Below are positions 1 through 10,205 of a stretch of 64,000 nucleotides of DNA, in pieces; positions within the stretch are counted from its first letter, which is position 1; every line of letters starts with the position of its first letter. Location: positions 19,941-83,940 of the forward strand of contig JAEOAD010001230.1 in the NCBI GenBank assembly GCA_036365145.1, given 5' to 3'. A program made the translations under genes and the position numbers. Below the pieces are notes generated by a model, which made no database searches, was not told the origin of the DNA, and saw nothing but the letters and a program-made list of their open reading frames with translations. The stretch is from Orientallactaga sibirica. Its lineage: Eukaryota > Chordata > Mammalia > Rodentia > Dipodidae.

Positions 1-681
1 AGGAGGATGTCTGAAAAATGAACAAACAGGTCACAGAGGGTGTGTTTTCCTAGGAATGGCCCAGCCTAACTATGGAGATCGTGGAGGGCTGACGGGGAAG
101 GGCCTCGAGGGGTTAGAAGCGGACCGCTAGAGACCAAGGCCCTGCTGGAAATAGTAAGGTAGAGAGATTAAAAAACCTTCCCGGGGCTCTGAGTCCAATT
201 ACTTGGACCACTGTCTCGCCTGTCATTGTCGTTGATGACGAGAGGGACTCAGGTTTTCTGAAGTGAGCTCGGGTGTCGGTGCAGGATCCTGGAAGGAGAG
301 TGAGAACTCCGTGAGGTGCGAGGAACAGTGTTCTTTTACTGCCCGCTCACCCAGAATATATACACATATGAATATATATTTAAATTATATATAAACTTAT
401 ATGTAAATATATGAGTTCATATATGACTATACATGGAAATTTATACATATATTAGATATATAAATATATGTTTTTATTTACATATATGACATGTATAAAA
501 TATAATTACATGTATTATAGATTTTTATACGTTATTTATAATACATAATACATACATATACTAACATATATAATTATATGTGAAAGTATATAAATTTTTA
601 TATATATCTCAATAGGATTAGGTTTAAGGGCATATGTAAATGTGTATCCATCAACACAGAAACATACACACACACGCGCAA

Positions 682-746
<65 letters not shown>

Positions 747-2340
747 CAATTTTTGGATAATTTTTGGAGGGGTAGCAGTAGCAGTGGCTGTAGCCCGGGC
801 TAACACAGAATTCACTGTGGCATCTCTGTCTGGCCTTGAACTCCCAGCCAAACCCTTGTAACATGTTCTTATTCACAATTGGTTTCCTGGAAAAGTTAGA
901 ATAACTTCTAAGAAGTGTCAATCTCAGAATTAAATCCTTCTAATGTCCTAACATACATAGTAAGTGCCAGCGAGCATTCTCTGGATCTCAGTTTAAGGGA
1001 GGCTTCTGTGATATCGACTTTTCATGTGATGACACCAGGTGACTCTGGCCTTGTGTCTGTGTTATTTTCTTTCCCAGGTGATCTGCTGGAAAGTTTCTGA
1101 AACCAGCACTGAATTTTCTCTATCATGACAAAGGCCTGCCTAGCCATCTGTGTGTCTCCTTCAAAAGATAGAGCACGTAGGGTTTTTTGTAATTTTCAAA
1201 GATTATCGAGTCGTCTCCTTAGCAGGACCTAATAGACGTTTGCCAAATGGGTTGTGTGCCATCGCTTCGCTTACAACTATTCCCGGCATTTAGGCTATGT
1301 AAAGTCAAAGCTTCAGTCTGTTTCGATCGTAATTCATTTCATTTATTGTATATTTCAGTGTTTCTTTCTTTCTTTCTCTTTGCTTGCTTGCTTCAGTCTT
1401 TGCTGTCTGTCCCTTCCTTCCTTTTTCCTTTTTTTCTTTTCTTTCCTTCCTTCCTTTCGTTCCCTCCTTTTCTTTTTGTTATTTTGGCTTTGCGATTTTT
1501 GCAAGTGTGACTGAATGAAGAAATGGTATACAGGCGATTTTTCCATACCTTGCCCTTGTGGTCCATCACCACACCTGCATCCACCGTGTTGTCAGGAAGG
1601 CTCTCAAGCGCCTCCTTCTGGCGACTCCGTGCCTCAAGGTCCACTTTCCAAGTCTGAGGTTCTCGATTCCTTCTGCCCGCTCTTCAGCTCATAAGGTTTA
1701 TAAGGAATTAAAAGGAGTTTCTGGGCTGAGAGAATACTTAGGGGTTAAGGCGCCTGACTTCTAACCCTAAGAACACTGGTTCGAATCCTGAGTGGGATTT
1801 CAGTCTGCAGGTCCCACGTTTAGTCAGATGCAAAGTTACGCAAGGGTACAATGCCGCACATGGACACAAGGGGGTGCGCACATCTTGATTTGGTGCACAG
1901 CAGCTGAGACACTGCCTGCCCGCCCATCTCTGACACTCCACCAGGTCTGCTGGGTTACCAGAAGTGTGAGCCTCAGGCAGAAAGGGCGCTCAAAACTCCT
2001 ACTGAATATCTTCAAACCTCTGTCAGTTCTGGAGGTCCCAGACAGATGTGAGCAGATGACTCAGGTGCTTGTCGGGAGCCCCGTTTTTCTCCCACGCAGA
2101 GAGTCCCTGGAACACCCAGGCCTTCTCCTGGCCCGTCCGGCTCCAGATTCTCTAACCTCGGGTGACCGCGACGCGTTCACCCGAGGTTAGAGAATCTGCT
2201 CGTTCCAAAAAAACGCTCAAAATGGCCGCCTGAGTTTGGACTGCTGAGCCAGGGGACAGGTGGTGAGCGGAAGGGTCTTTTTGGAAATGCAGCGATATCT
2301 TACATTTCATGCCATCACTCTTAGTTACGAGCCTACCGGA
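1..2340 (+). repeat. Macrosatellite short unit U1
   Basis: Complete 2340-bp short unit, whose first base is also the first base of the window. Contents: AT block about 356-640, (CA)n(TA)n 664-734, antisense B1 fossil about 765-860, pyrimidine tract 1355-1485, exon-like minus-strand ORF 1549-1672, SINE fossil 1723-1932 with a perfect B box at 1778-1788, hairpin 2144-2198. Oddity: the 11-nt hairpin loop reads ccgcgacgcgt, the exact reverse complement of the loop in most other units. Subtype marks (ctatggagatcg, agcggaccgct) are shared with the unit at 9439. Confidence 0.95.
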
Positions 2341-3022
2341 AGGGGGATGTCTGAAAAATGAACAAACAGGTCACAGAGGGTGTGTTTTCCTAGGAATGGC
2401 CCAGCCTAACTAAGGAGATCGTGGAGGGCTGACGGGAAAGGGCCTCGAGGGGTTAGAAGCCGGCCGCTAGAGACCAAGGCCCTGCTTGAAATAGTAAGGT
2501 AGAGAGATTTAAAAATCTTCCCGGGGCTCTGAGTCCAATCACTTGGACCACTGTCTCGCCTGTCATTGTCGTTGATGACGAGAGGGACTCAGGTTTTCTG
2601 AAGTGAGCTCGGGTGTCGGTGCAGGATCCTGGAAGGAGAGTGAGAACTCCGTGAGGTGCGAGGAACAGTGTTCTTTTACTGCCCGCTCACCCAGAATATA
2701 TACACATATGAATATATATTTAAATTATATATAAACTTATATGTAAATATATGAGTTCATATATGACTATACATGGAAATTTATACATATATTAGATATA
2801 TAAATATATGTTGTATATTTACATATATGACATGTATAAAATATAATTACATGTATTATAGATTTTTATACGTTATTTATAATACATAATACATACATAT
2901 ACTAACATATTTAATTATATGTGAATGTATATAAATTTTTATATATATCTCAATAGGATTAGGTTTAAGGCCATATGTAAATGTGTATCCATCAACACAG
3001 AAACATACACAGACACAAGCAA

Positions 3023-3095
<73 letters not shown>

Positions 3096-4698
3096 AATAC
3101 ATACATACATACATAATTTTTGGAGGGTTACAGGTAGCAGTGGCTGTAGCCCGGCTAACACAGAATTCACTGTGGCATCTCTGTCTGGCCTTGAACTCCC
3201 AGCCAAACCCTTGTAACATGTTCTTATTCACAATTGGTTTCCTGGAAAAGTTAGAATAACTTCTAAGAAGTGTCAATCTCAGAATTAAATCCTTCTAATG
3301 TCCTAACATACATAGTAAGTGCCAGCGAGCATACTCTGGATCTCAGTTTAAGGGAGGCTTCTGTGATATCGACTTTTCATGTGATGACACCAGGTGACTC
3401 TGGCCTTGTGTCTGTGTTATTTTCTTTCCCAGGTGATCTGCTGGAAAGTTTCTGAAACCAGCACTGAATTTTCTCTATCATGACAAAGGCCTGCCTAGCC
3501 ATCTGTGTGTCTCCTGCAAAGATAGAGCACATAGGGTTTTTGTAATTTTCAAAGATTATCCAGTCGTCTCCTTAGCAGGACCTAATAGACGTTTGCCAAA
3601 TGGGTTGTGTGTCATCGCTTCACTTACAACTATTCCCGGCATTTAGGCTATGTAAAGTCAAAGCTTCAGTCTGTTTCGATCGTAATTCATTTCATTTATT
3701 GTATATTTTAGTTTTTCTTTTTTTTCTCTATTTGCTTGCTTGCTTGAGTCTTTGCTGTCTGTCCTGCTTCCTTCCTTTCCTTTCTTTTTTCCTTTTTTTT
3801 TTTCTTCCTTCCTTCCTTCCTTCCCTCCTTTTTCTTTTTGTTATTTTGGCTTTGCGATGTTTTGCAAGTGTGACTGAATGAAGAAATGATATACAGGCGA
3901 TTTTTCCATACCTTGCCCTTGTGGTCCATCACCACACCTGCATCCACCGTGTTGTCAGGAAGGTTCTCAAACGCCTCCTTCTGGCGACTCCGTGCCTCAA
4001 GGTCCACTTTCCAAGTCTGAGGTTCTCGATTCCTTCTGCCCACTCTTCAGCTCATAAGGTTTATAAGGAATTAAAAGGAGTTTCTGGGCTGGAGAGAATA
4101 CTTAGGGGTTAAGGCGCCTGACTTCTAACCCTAAGAACACTGGTTCTAATCCTGAGTGGGATTTCAGTCTCCAGGTCCCACGTTTAGTCAGATGCAAAGT
4201 TACGCAAAGGTGCAATGCCGCACTTGGACACAGGGGGTGCGCACATCTTGATTTCGTGCACAGCAGCTGAGACACTGCCTGCCCGCCCATCTCTGACACT
4301 CCACCAGGTCTGCTGGGTTACCAGAAGTGTGAGCCTCAGGCAGAAAGGGCGCTCAAAACTCCTACTGAATATCTTCAAACCTCTGTCAGTTCTGGAGGTC
4401 CCAGACAGATGTGAGTAGATGACTCAGGTGCTTGTCGGGAGCCCGTTTTCTCCCACGCAGAGAGTCCCTGGAACCCCAGCCCTTCTCCTGGCCCGTCCGG
4501 CTCCAGATTCTCTAACCTCGGGTGAACGCATCGCGGTCACCCGAGTTTAGAGAATCTGCTCGTTCAAAAAAACGCTCAAAATGGCCGCCTGAGTTTGGAC
4601 TGCTGAGCCAGGGGACAGGCGGTGAGCGGAAGGGTCTTTTGGAAATGGAGCGATATCTTACATTTCATGCCATCACTCTTAGTTACGAGCCTACCGGA
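2341..4698 (+). repeat. Macrosatellite short unit U2
   Basis: Complete 2358-bp short unit. (CA)n(TA)n 3004-3092 has a long TA run. SINE fossil 4086-4295; its B box (4142-4152) is damaged, reading GGTTCTAATCC. Hairpin 4504-4558 has loop acgcatcgcgg and one arm mismatch (gagtttag for gaggttag). The remaining segments are in the same order as in U1. Confidence 0.95.
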
Positions 4699-5356
4699 AG
4701 GGGGATGTGTGAAAAATGTACAAACAGGTCACAGAGGGTGTGTTTTCCTAGGAATGGCCCATCCTAAGGAGATCGTGGATGGCTGACGGGAAAGGGCCTC
4801 GAGGGATTAGAAGCCGGCCGCTAGAGACCAAGGCCTGCTTGAAATAGTAAGGTAGAGAGATTTAAAAATCTTCCCGGGGCTCTGAGTCCAATTACTTGGA
4901 CCACTGTCTCGCCTGTCATTGTCGTTGATGACGAGAGGGACTCAGGTTTTCTGAAGTGAGCTCGGGTGTCGGTGCAGGATCCTGGAAGGAGAGTGAGAAC
5001 TCCGTGAGGTGCGAGGAACAGTGTTGTTTTACTGCCCGCTCACCCTGAATATATACACATATGAATATATATTTAAATTATATATAAACTTATATGTAAA
5101 TATATGAGTTCATATATGACTATACATGGAAATTTATACATCTATTAGATATATAAATATATGTTATATATTTACATATATGACATGTATAAAATATAAT
5201 TACATGTATTATAGATTTTTATACGTTATTTATAATACATAATACATACATATACTAACATATATAATTATATGTGAATGTATATAAATTTTTATATATA
5301 TCTCAATAGGATTAGGTTTAAGGCCATATGTAAATGTGTATCCATCAACACAGAAA

Positions 5357-5441
<85 letters not shown>

Positions 5442-7039
5442 CATAAATACATACATACATAATTTTTGGAGGGTTACAGAGTACCAGTGGATGTAGCCGG
5501 GTAACACAGAATTCACTGTAGCATCTCTGTCTGGCCTTGAACTTCCTGCCAAACCCTTGTAACATGTTCTTATTCACAATTGGTTTCCTGGAAAAGTTAG
5601 AATAACTTCTAAGAAGTGTCAATCTCAGAATTAAATCCTTCTAATGTCCTAACATACATAGTAAGTGCCAGCGAGCATTCTCTGGATCTCAGTTTAAGGG
5701 ACGCTTCTGTGATAACGACTTTTCATTTGATGACACCAGGTGACTCTGGCCTTGTGTCTGTGTTATTTTCTTTCCCAGGTGATCTGCTGGAAAGTTTCTG
5801 AAACCAGCACCGAATTTTCTCTATCATGACAAAGGCCTGCCTAGCCATCTGTGTGTCTCCTGCAAAGATAGAGCACATAGGGTTTTTTGTAATTTTCAAA
5901 GATGATCCAGTCGTCTGCTTAGCAGGACCTAATAGACGTTTGCCAATTGGGTTGTGTGTCATCGCTTCACTTACAACTATTCCCGGCATTTAGGCTATGT
6001 AAAGTCAAAGCTTCAGTCTGTTTCGATCGTAATTCATTTCATTTACTGTATATTTTAGTTTTTCTTTCTTTCTCTGTTGCTTGCTTGCTTGAGTCTTTGC
6101 TGTCTGTCCTGCTTCCTACCTTTCCTTTCCTTTTATCCTTCCTTTTTTTTTTTTTCTTCCTTCCTTCCCTTCTCTTTTCTTTTTGTTATTTTTACTTTGC
6201 GATGTTTTGCAAGTGTGACTGAATAAAGAAATGACATACTGGCGATTTTTCCATACCTCGCCCTTGTTGTGGTCCATCACCACACCTGCATCCACCGTGT
6301 TGTCAGGAAGGTTCTCAAGCGCCTCCTTCTGGCGATTCCGTGCCTCAATGTCCACTTCCAGGTCTTAGGTTCTCGATTCTTTCTGCCCACTCTTCAGCTC
6401 ATAAGGCTCATAAGGAATTAAAAGGAGTTTCTGGGCTGGAGAGAATAGTTATGGGTTAAGGCGCCTGGCTTCTAACCCTAAGAACACTGGTTCCAATCCT
6501 GAGCGGGATTTCAGTCTCCAGGTGCCACGTTTAGTCAGATGCAAAGTTACGCAATGGTGCAAGGCCGCACTTGGACACAAGGGGGCGCGCACATCTTGAT
6601 TTCGTGCACAGCAGCTGAGACACTGCCTGCCCGCCCATCTCTGACACTCCACCTGGTCGGCTGGGTTACCCGAAGTGTGAGCCTCAGGCAGAAAGGGCGC
6701 TCAAAACTCCTACTGAATATCTTCAAACCTCTGTCAGTTCTGGAGGTCCCAGACAGATGTGAGCAGATGACTCAGGTGCTTGTCGGGAGCCCCGTTTTCC
6801 CACCAGAGAGTCCCTGGAACACCCAGCCCTTCTCCTGGCCCGTCTGCCAGATTCTCTAACCTCGGGTGAACGTCGCGGTCACCCGAGGTTAGAGAATCTG
6901 CTCGTTCAAAAAAACGCTCCAAATGGCCGCCTGAGTTTGGACTGCTGACCCAGGGACAGGTGGTGAGCGGAAGGGTCTTTTGGAAATGCAGCGATATCTT
7001 ACATTTCATGCCATCACTCTTAGTTACGAGCCTACCGGA
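4699..7039 (+). repeat. Macrosatellite short unit U3
   Basis: Complete 2341-bp short unit of a distinct subtype. It opens gatgtgtgaaaaatgtac, has gataacgacttttcatttg near 5715, and keeps the long-form spelling cttgttgtggtcc in the exon-like segment. U6 (11806-14162) shares these marks. (CA)n(TA)n 5360-5439, SINE fossil 6433-6643 with a mutated B box (GGTTCCAATCC, 6489-6499), hairpin 6848-6900 with a 9-nt loop acgtcgcgg. Confidence 0.95.
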
Positions 7040-7393
7040 AGGGGGATGTCTGAAAAATGAACAAACAGGTCACAGAGGGTGTGTTTTCCTAGGAATGGCC
7101 CAGCCTAACTAAGGAGATCGTGGAGGGCTGACGGGAAAGGGCCTCGAGGGGTTAGAAGCCGGCCGCTAGAGACCAAGGCCCTGCTGGAAATAGTAAGGTA
7201 GAGAGATTTAAAAATCTTCCCGGGGCTCTGAGTCCAATCACTTGGACCACTGTCTCGCCTATCATTGTCGTTCATGACGAGAGGGACTCAGGTTTTCTGA
7301 AGTGAGCTCGGGTGTCGGTGCAGGATCCTGGAAGGAGAGTGAGAACTCCGTGAGGTGCGAGGAACAGTGTTCTTTTACTGCCCGCTCACGCAG
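7040..7393 (+). repeat. Segment I of the unit: conserved mixed-composition block
   Basis: This 354-bp block opens every unit and ends at gctcacgcag (gctcacccag in most units), directly against the AT-rich block. It contains several CpGs and XhoI-like ctcgag and gccggccgc words. No reading frame is kept among copies and I recognise no family. In the long forms the same block runs on into other sequence after gctcacccag, so the abrupt change to AT-rich DNA in short units is a deletion joint. Function unknown. Confidence 0.8.
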
Positions 7394-7680
7394 AATATAT
7401 ACACATATGAATATATATTTAAAATATATATAAACTTATATGTAAATATATGAGTTCATATATGACTATACATGTAAATTTATACATATATTAGATATAT
7501 AAATATATGTTGTATATTTACATATATGACATGTATAAAATATAATTACATGTATTATAGATTTTTATACGTTATTTATAATACATAATACATACATATA
7601 CTAACATATATAATTATATGTGAATGTATATAAATTTTTATATATATCTCAATACTATTAGGTTTAAGGCCTTATGTTAA
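7394..7680. repeat. AT-rich block of the unit
   Basis: About 285 bp of irregular tata/atat words with short internal echoes such as tatatgtaaatatatgag, very highly conserved between units. It is not a simple microsatellite. In composition it could behave as a DNA-unwinding or matrix-attachment element, but nothing in the sequence proves that. The long forms carry a diverged version at 19087-19360 and 28441-28740, and the inverted arm one at about 62820-63140. Confidence 0.8.
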
Positions 7681-7704
7681 TGTGTATCCATCAACACAGA
7701 AACA

Positions 7705-7719
7705 TACACACACACGTAA

Positions 7720-7790
<71 letters not shown>
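7705..7790. repeat. (CA)n(TA)n compound microsatellite
   Basis: Alternating purine-pyrimidine tract: imperfect CA repeats followed by a long uninterrupted TA run. It is the most variable part of the unit. The TA part is more than 60 bp in U5 (10148-10203) but only about 13 bp at 24233-24245 and similarly short at 47690-47698. The long forms have almost no repeat at this position (atccataaatacatacatac), so the expansion arose in the short form. The CA part can form Z-DNA and the TA part can extrude cruciforms. Confidence 0.9.
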
Positions 7791-7792
<2 letters not shown>

Positions 7793-7811
7793 AATACATA
7801 CATACATACAT

Positions 7812-7915
7812 AATTTTTGGAGGGGGTACAGGGCAGCAGTGGCTGTAGCCCGGGCTAACACAGAATTCACTGTGGCATCTCTGTCTGGCCTTGAACTCCC
7901 AGCCAAACCCTTGTA
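7812..7915 (-). mobile_element. B1 SINE fossil, partial, antisense
   Basis: The order of words gtagcccgggctaacacaga, attcactgtggcatctctgt and ctggccttgaactcccagcc follows the antisense strand of a rodent B1 (ctctagcccaggctgacctg, gaattcact, gtggcctcgaactc) seen intact at 17786-17930. Only the 3' half of B1 remains and it is heavily mutated. It lies just past the microsatellite, so the CA/TA repeat may have grown from or beside its A-rich tail. The long-form equivalents (about 19425-19520, 28800-28900) are somewhat closer to B1. Confidence 0.65.
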
Positions 7916-8411
7916 ACATGTTCTTATTCACAATTGGTTTCCTGGAAAAGTTAGAATAACTTCTAAGAAGTGTCAATCTCAGAATTAAATCCTTCTAATG
8001 TCCTAACATACATAGTAAGTGCCAGCGAGCATTCTCTGGATCTCAGTTTAAGGGAGGCTTCTGTGATATCGACTTTTCATGTGATGACACCAGGTGACTC
8101 TGGCCTTGTGTCTGTGTTATTTTCTTTCCCAGGTGATCTGCTGGAAAGTTTCTGAAACCAGCACTGAATTTTCTCTATCATGACAAAGGCCTGCCTAGCC
8201 ATCTGTGTGTCTCCTGCAAAGATAGAGCACGTAGGGTTTTTTTGTAATTTTCAAAGATTATCGAGTCGTCTCCTTAGCAGGACCTAATAGACGTTTGCCA
8301 AATGGGTTGTGTGCCATCGCTTCGCTTACAACTATTCCCGGCATTTAGGCTATGTAAAGTCAAAGCTTCAGTCTGTTTCGATCGTAATTCATTTCATTTA
8401 TTTTATATTTC
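7916..8411. repeat. Conserved unique-type segment of the unit, unrecognised
   Basis: About 495 bp, almost invariant among units, with no family I recognise. A 61-codon open frame (7970-8155, plus) recurs in nearly all copies, but it opens with GTG rather than ATG and runs through sequence that also has intron-like ttttctttcccag, so I do not call a gene. About 180 bp of it (8150-8325) has a second, diverged paralogue inside the long form at 18160-18345, which shows an older internal duplication. Confidence 0.6.
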
Positions 8412-8417
8412 AGTGTT

Positions 8418-8461
<44 letters not shown>

Positions 8462-8572
8462 TTCTTTCTCTTTGCTTGCTTGCTTCAGTCTTTGCTGTCT
8501 GTCCTGCTTCCTTCCTTTCCTATCTTTTTTCTCTTTTCTTCCTTCCTTCCTTCGTTCCCTTCTTTTTCTTTT
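8412..8572. repeat. Polypyrimidine tract (TTTC/CTTG/CCTT)n
   Basis: The plus strand is almost pure pyrimidine: tttc repeats, then cttgcttg, ctgtctgtcc, then ccttccttcctt and t-runs. It is present in every unit at the same place and varies in length. In this unit the tttc run is expanded by about 35 bp. On the opposite strand it gives spurious Lys/Arg/Glu-rich frames. Mirror-symmetric purine-pyrimidine tracts like this can form H-DNA. Confidence 0.9.
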
Positions 8573-8645
8573 TGTTATTTTGGCTTTGCGATGTTTGGCA
8601 AGTGTGACTGAATGAAGAAATGATATACAGGCGATTTTTCCATAC

Positions 8646-8769
8646 CTTGCCCTTGTGGTCCATCACCACACCTGCATCCACCGTGTTGTCAGGAAGGTTC
8701 TCAAGCGCCTCCTTCTGGCGACTCCGTGCCTCAAGGTCCACTTTCCAAGTCTGAGGTTCTCGATTCCTT
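8646..8769 (-). pseudogene. Exon-like 124-bp open segment, origin unrecognised
   Basis: On the minus strand a 41-codon open frame (RNREPQTWKVDLEARSRQKE followed by ALENLPDNTVDAGVVMDHKGK) is bounded by gggcag at its 5' side and by aag|gtatgg, a good splice-donor match, at its 3' side. Most units keep the frame. The acceptor lacks a good pyrimidine tract and there is no start codon. Compared with the long-form copy nearly all differences change the amino acid, so no protein constraint is visible. It may be a fossil exon carried into the satellite. I do not recognise the protein. Confidence 0.3.
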
Positions 8770-8819
8770 CTGCCCGCTCTTCAGCTCATAAGGTTTATAA
8801 GGAATTAAAAGGAGTTTCT

Positions 8820-9030
8820 GGGCTGGAGAGAATACTTAGGGGTTAAGGCGCCTGACTTCTAACCCTAAGAACACTGGTTCGAATCCTGAGTGGGATTTCA
8901 GTCTGCAGGTCCCACGTTTAGTCAGATGCAAAGTAACGCAAGTGTGCAATGCCGCACATGGACACAAGGGGGCGCGCACATCTTGATTTCGTGCACAGCA
9001 GCTGAGACACTGCCTGCCCGCCCATCTCTG
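8820..9030 (+). mobile_element. tRNA-derived SINE fossil (B2-superfamily type), 3' tail lost
   Basis: Starts gggctggagagaat, continues cttaggggttaaggcgcctg, then acactggttcgaatcctgag, cagatgcaaag and aagggggcgcgcacatcttg, the order expected of a tRNA-derived rodent SINE. The B box GGTTCGAATCC (8876-8886) is perfect. The A box region reads atacttagggg where the long form has the consensus-fitting tggcttagggg. The element stops at catctctg and joins unrelated acactccacc; the CT-rich end and A tail found in the long form are deleted. Confidence 0.8.
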
Positions 9031-9241
9031 ACACTCCACCAGGTCTGCTGGGTTACCAGAAGTGTGAGCCTCAGGCAGAAAGGGCGCTCAAAACTCCTAC
9101 TGAATATCTTCAAACCTCTGTCAGTTCTGGAGGTCCCAGACAGATGTGAGCAGATGACTCAGGTGCTTGTCTGGAGCCCCCTTTTTCTCCCACGCAGAGA
9201 GTCCCTGGAACACCCAGCCCTTCTCCTGGCCCGTCCGGCTC
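9031..9241. repeat. Conserved spacer between SINE fossil and hairpin
   Basis: About 210 bp (acactccaccaggtctgctg through tcctggcccgtccggctc) conserved in all units and in the long forms. The frame with MGFQSAG... that spans the SINE and this spacer is open for about 130 codons in many units, but it begins inside the SINE and ends in the hairpin. Single-base indels break it in several units, so it is not treated as coding. Confidence 0.6.
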
Positions 9242-9296
9242 CAGATTCTCTAACCTCGGGTGAACGCGTCGCGGTCACCCGAGGTTAGAGAATCTG
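9242..9296. repeat. Perfect inverted repeat: 22-bp arms, 11-nt CpG-rich loop
   Basis: Left arm 9242-9263 (cagattctctaacctcgg plus gtga) pairs without mismatch with right arm 9275-9296. The loop 9264-9274 is acgcgtcgcgg, with four CpGs and an MluI word. The same structure recurs once per unit at a fixed place. Arms this long with a short loop can extrude as a cruciform or fold as a hairpin in single-stranded DNA or RNA. There is no T run directly after it, so it does not look like a transcription terminator. Confidence 0.95.
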
Positions 9297-9438
9297 CTCG
9301 TTCCAAAAAAACGCTCCAAATGGCCGCCTGAGTTTGGACTGCTGATCCAGGGGACAGGTGGTGAGCGGAAGGGTCTTTTTGGAAATGCAGCGATATCTTA
9401 CATTTCATGCCATCACTCTTAGTTACGAGCCTACCGGA

Positions 9439-10113
9439 AGGAGGATGTCTGAAAAATGATCAAACAGGTCACAGAGGGTGTGTTTTCCTAGGAATGGCCC
9501 AGCCTAACTATGGAGATCGTGGAGGGCTAACGGGGAAGGGCCTCGAGGGGTTAGAAGCGGACCGCTAGAGACCAAGGCCCTGCTGGAAATAGTAAGGTAA
9601 AGAGATTAAAAAACCTTCCCGGGGCTCTGAGTCCAATTACTTGGACCACTGTCTCGCCTGTCATTGTCGTTGATGACGAGAGGGACTCAGGTTTTCTGAA
9701 GTGAGCTCGGGTGTCGGTGCAGGATCCTGGAAGGAGAGTGAGAACTCCGTGAGGTGCGAGGAACAGTGTTCTTTTACTGCCCGTTCACCCAGAATATATA
9801 CACATATGAATATATATTTAAATTATATATAAACTTATATGTAAATATATGAGTTCATATATGACTATACATGGAAATTTATACATATATTAGATATACA
9901 AGTATATGTTTTTATTTACATATATGATATGTATAAAATATAATTACATGTATTATAGATTTTTATACGTTATTTATGCTACATAATACATACATATAGT
10001 AACATGTATAATTATATGTGAATGTATATAAATTTTTATATATATCTCAATACTATTAGGTTGAAGGCCTTATGTTAATGTGTATCCATCAACACAGAAA
10101 CATACACACACAT

Positions 10114-10205
<92 letters not shown>

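Larger units (their letters stand above)
7040..9438 (+). repeat. Macrosatellite short unit U4 (reference unit for sub-features)
   Basis: Complete 2399-bp unit, the longest short form. The extra length comes from an expanded (TTTC)n run near 8416-8465 and a long TA run (7740-7790). It has a perfect B box (8876-8886) and a perfect hairpin (9242-9296) with the common loop acgcgtcgcgg, so it serves here to define the sub-segments listed separately. Confidence 0.95.

Noticed and set aside
1778..1788. tRNA gene suggested by A/B-box-like words
   Set aside because: The boxes belong to a tRNA-derived SINE fossil. No cloverleaf with acceptor and anticodon stems can be drawn, and the element continues with SINE body sequence.
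7970..8155. A 61-codon plus-strand frame repeated in almost every unit (SISELNPSNVLTYIVSASEH...)
   Set aside because: It opens with GTG, no start codon or promoter is visible, and its persistence is explained by the units being near-identical. Nothing suggests translation.
8890..9288. A 132-codon frame (MGFQSAGPTFSQ...) recurring in many units
   Set aside because: It starts inside a SINE fossil and ends in the hairpin. One-base indels break it in several units, such as W8, W10 and W12, and the codons show no constraint.
9242..9296. Intrinsic transcription terminator
   Set aside because: The stem-loop is not followed by a T run and the genome is eukaryotic.
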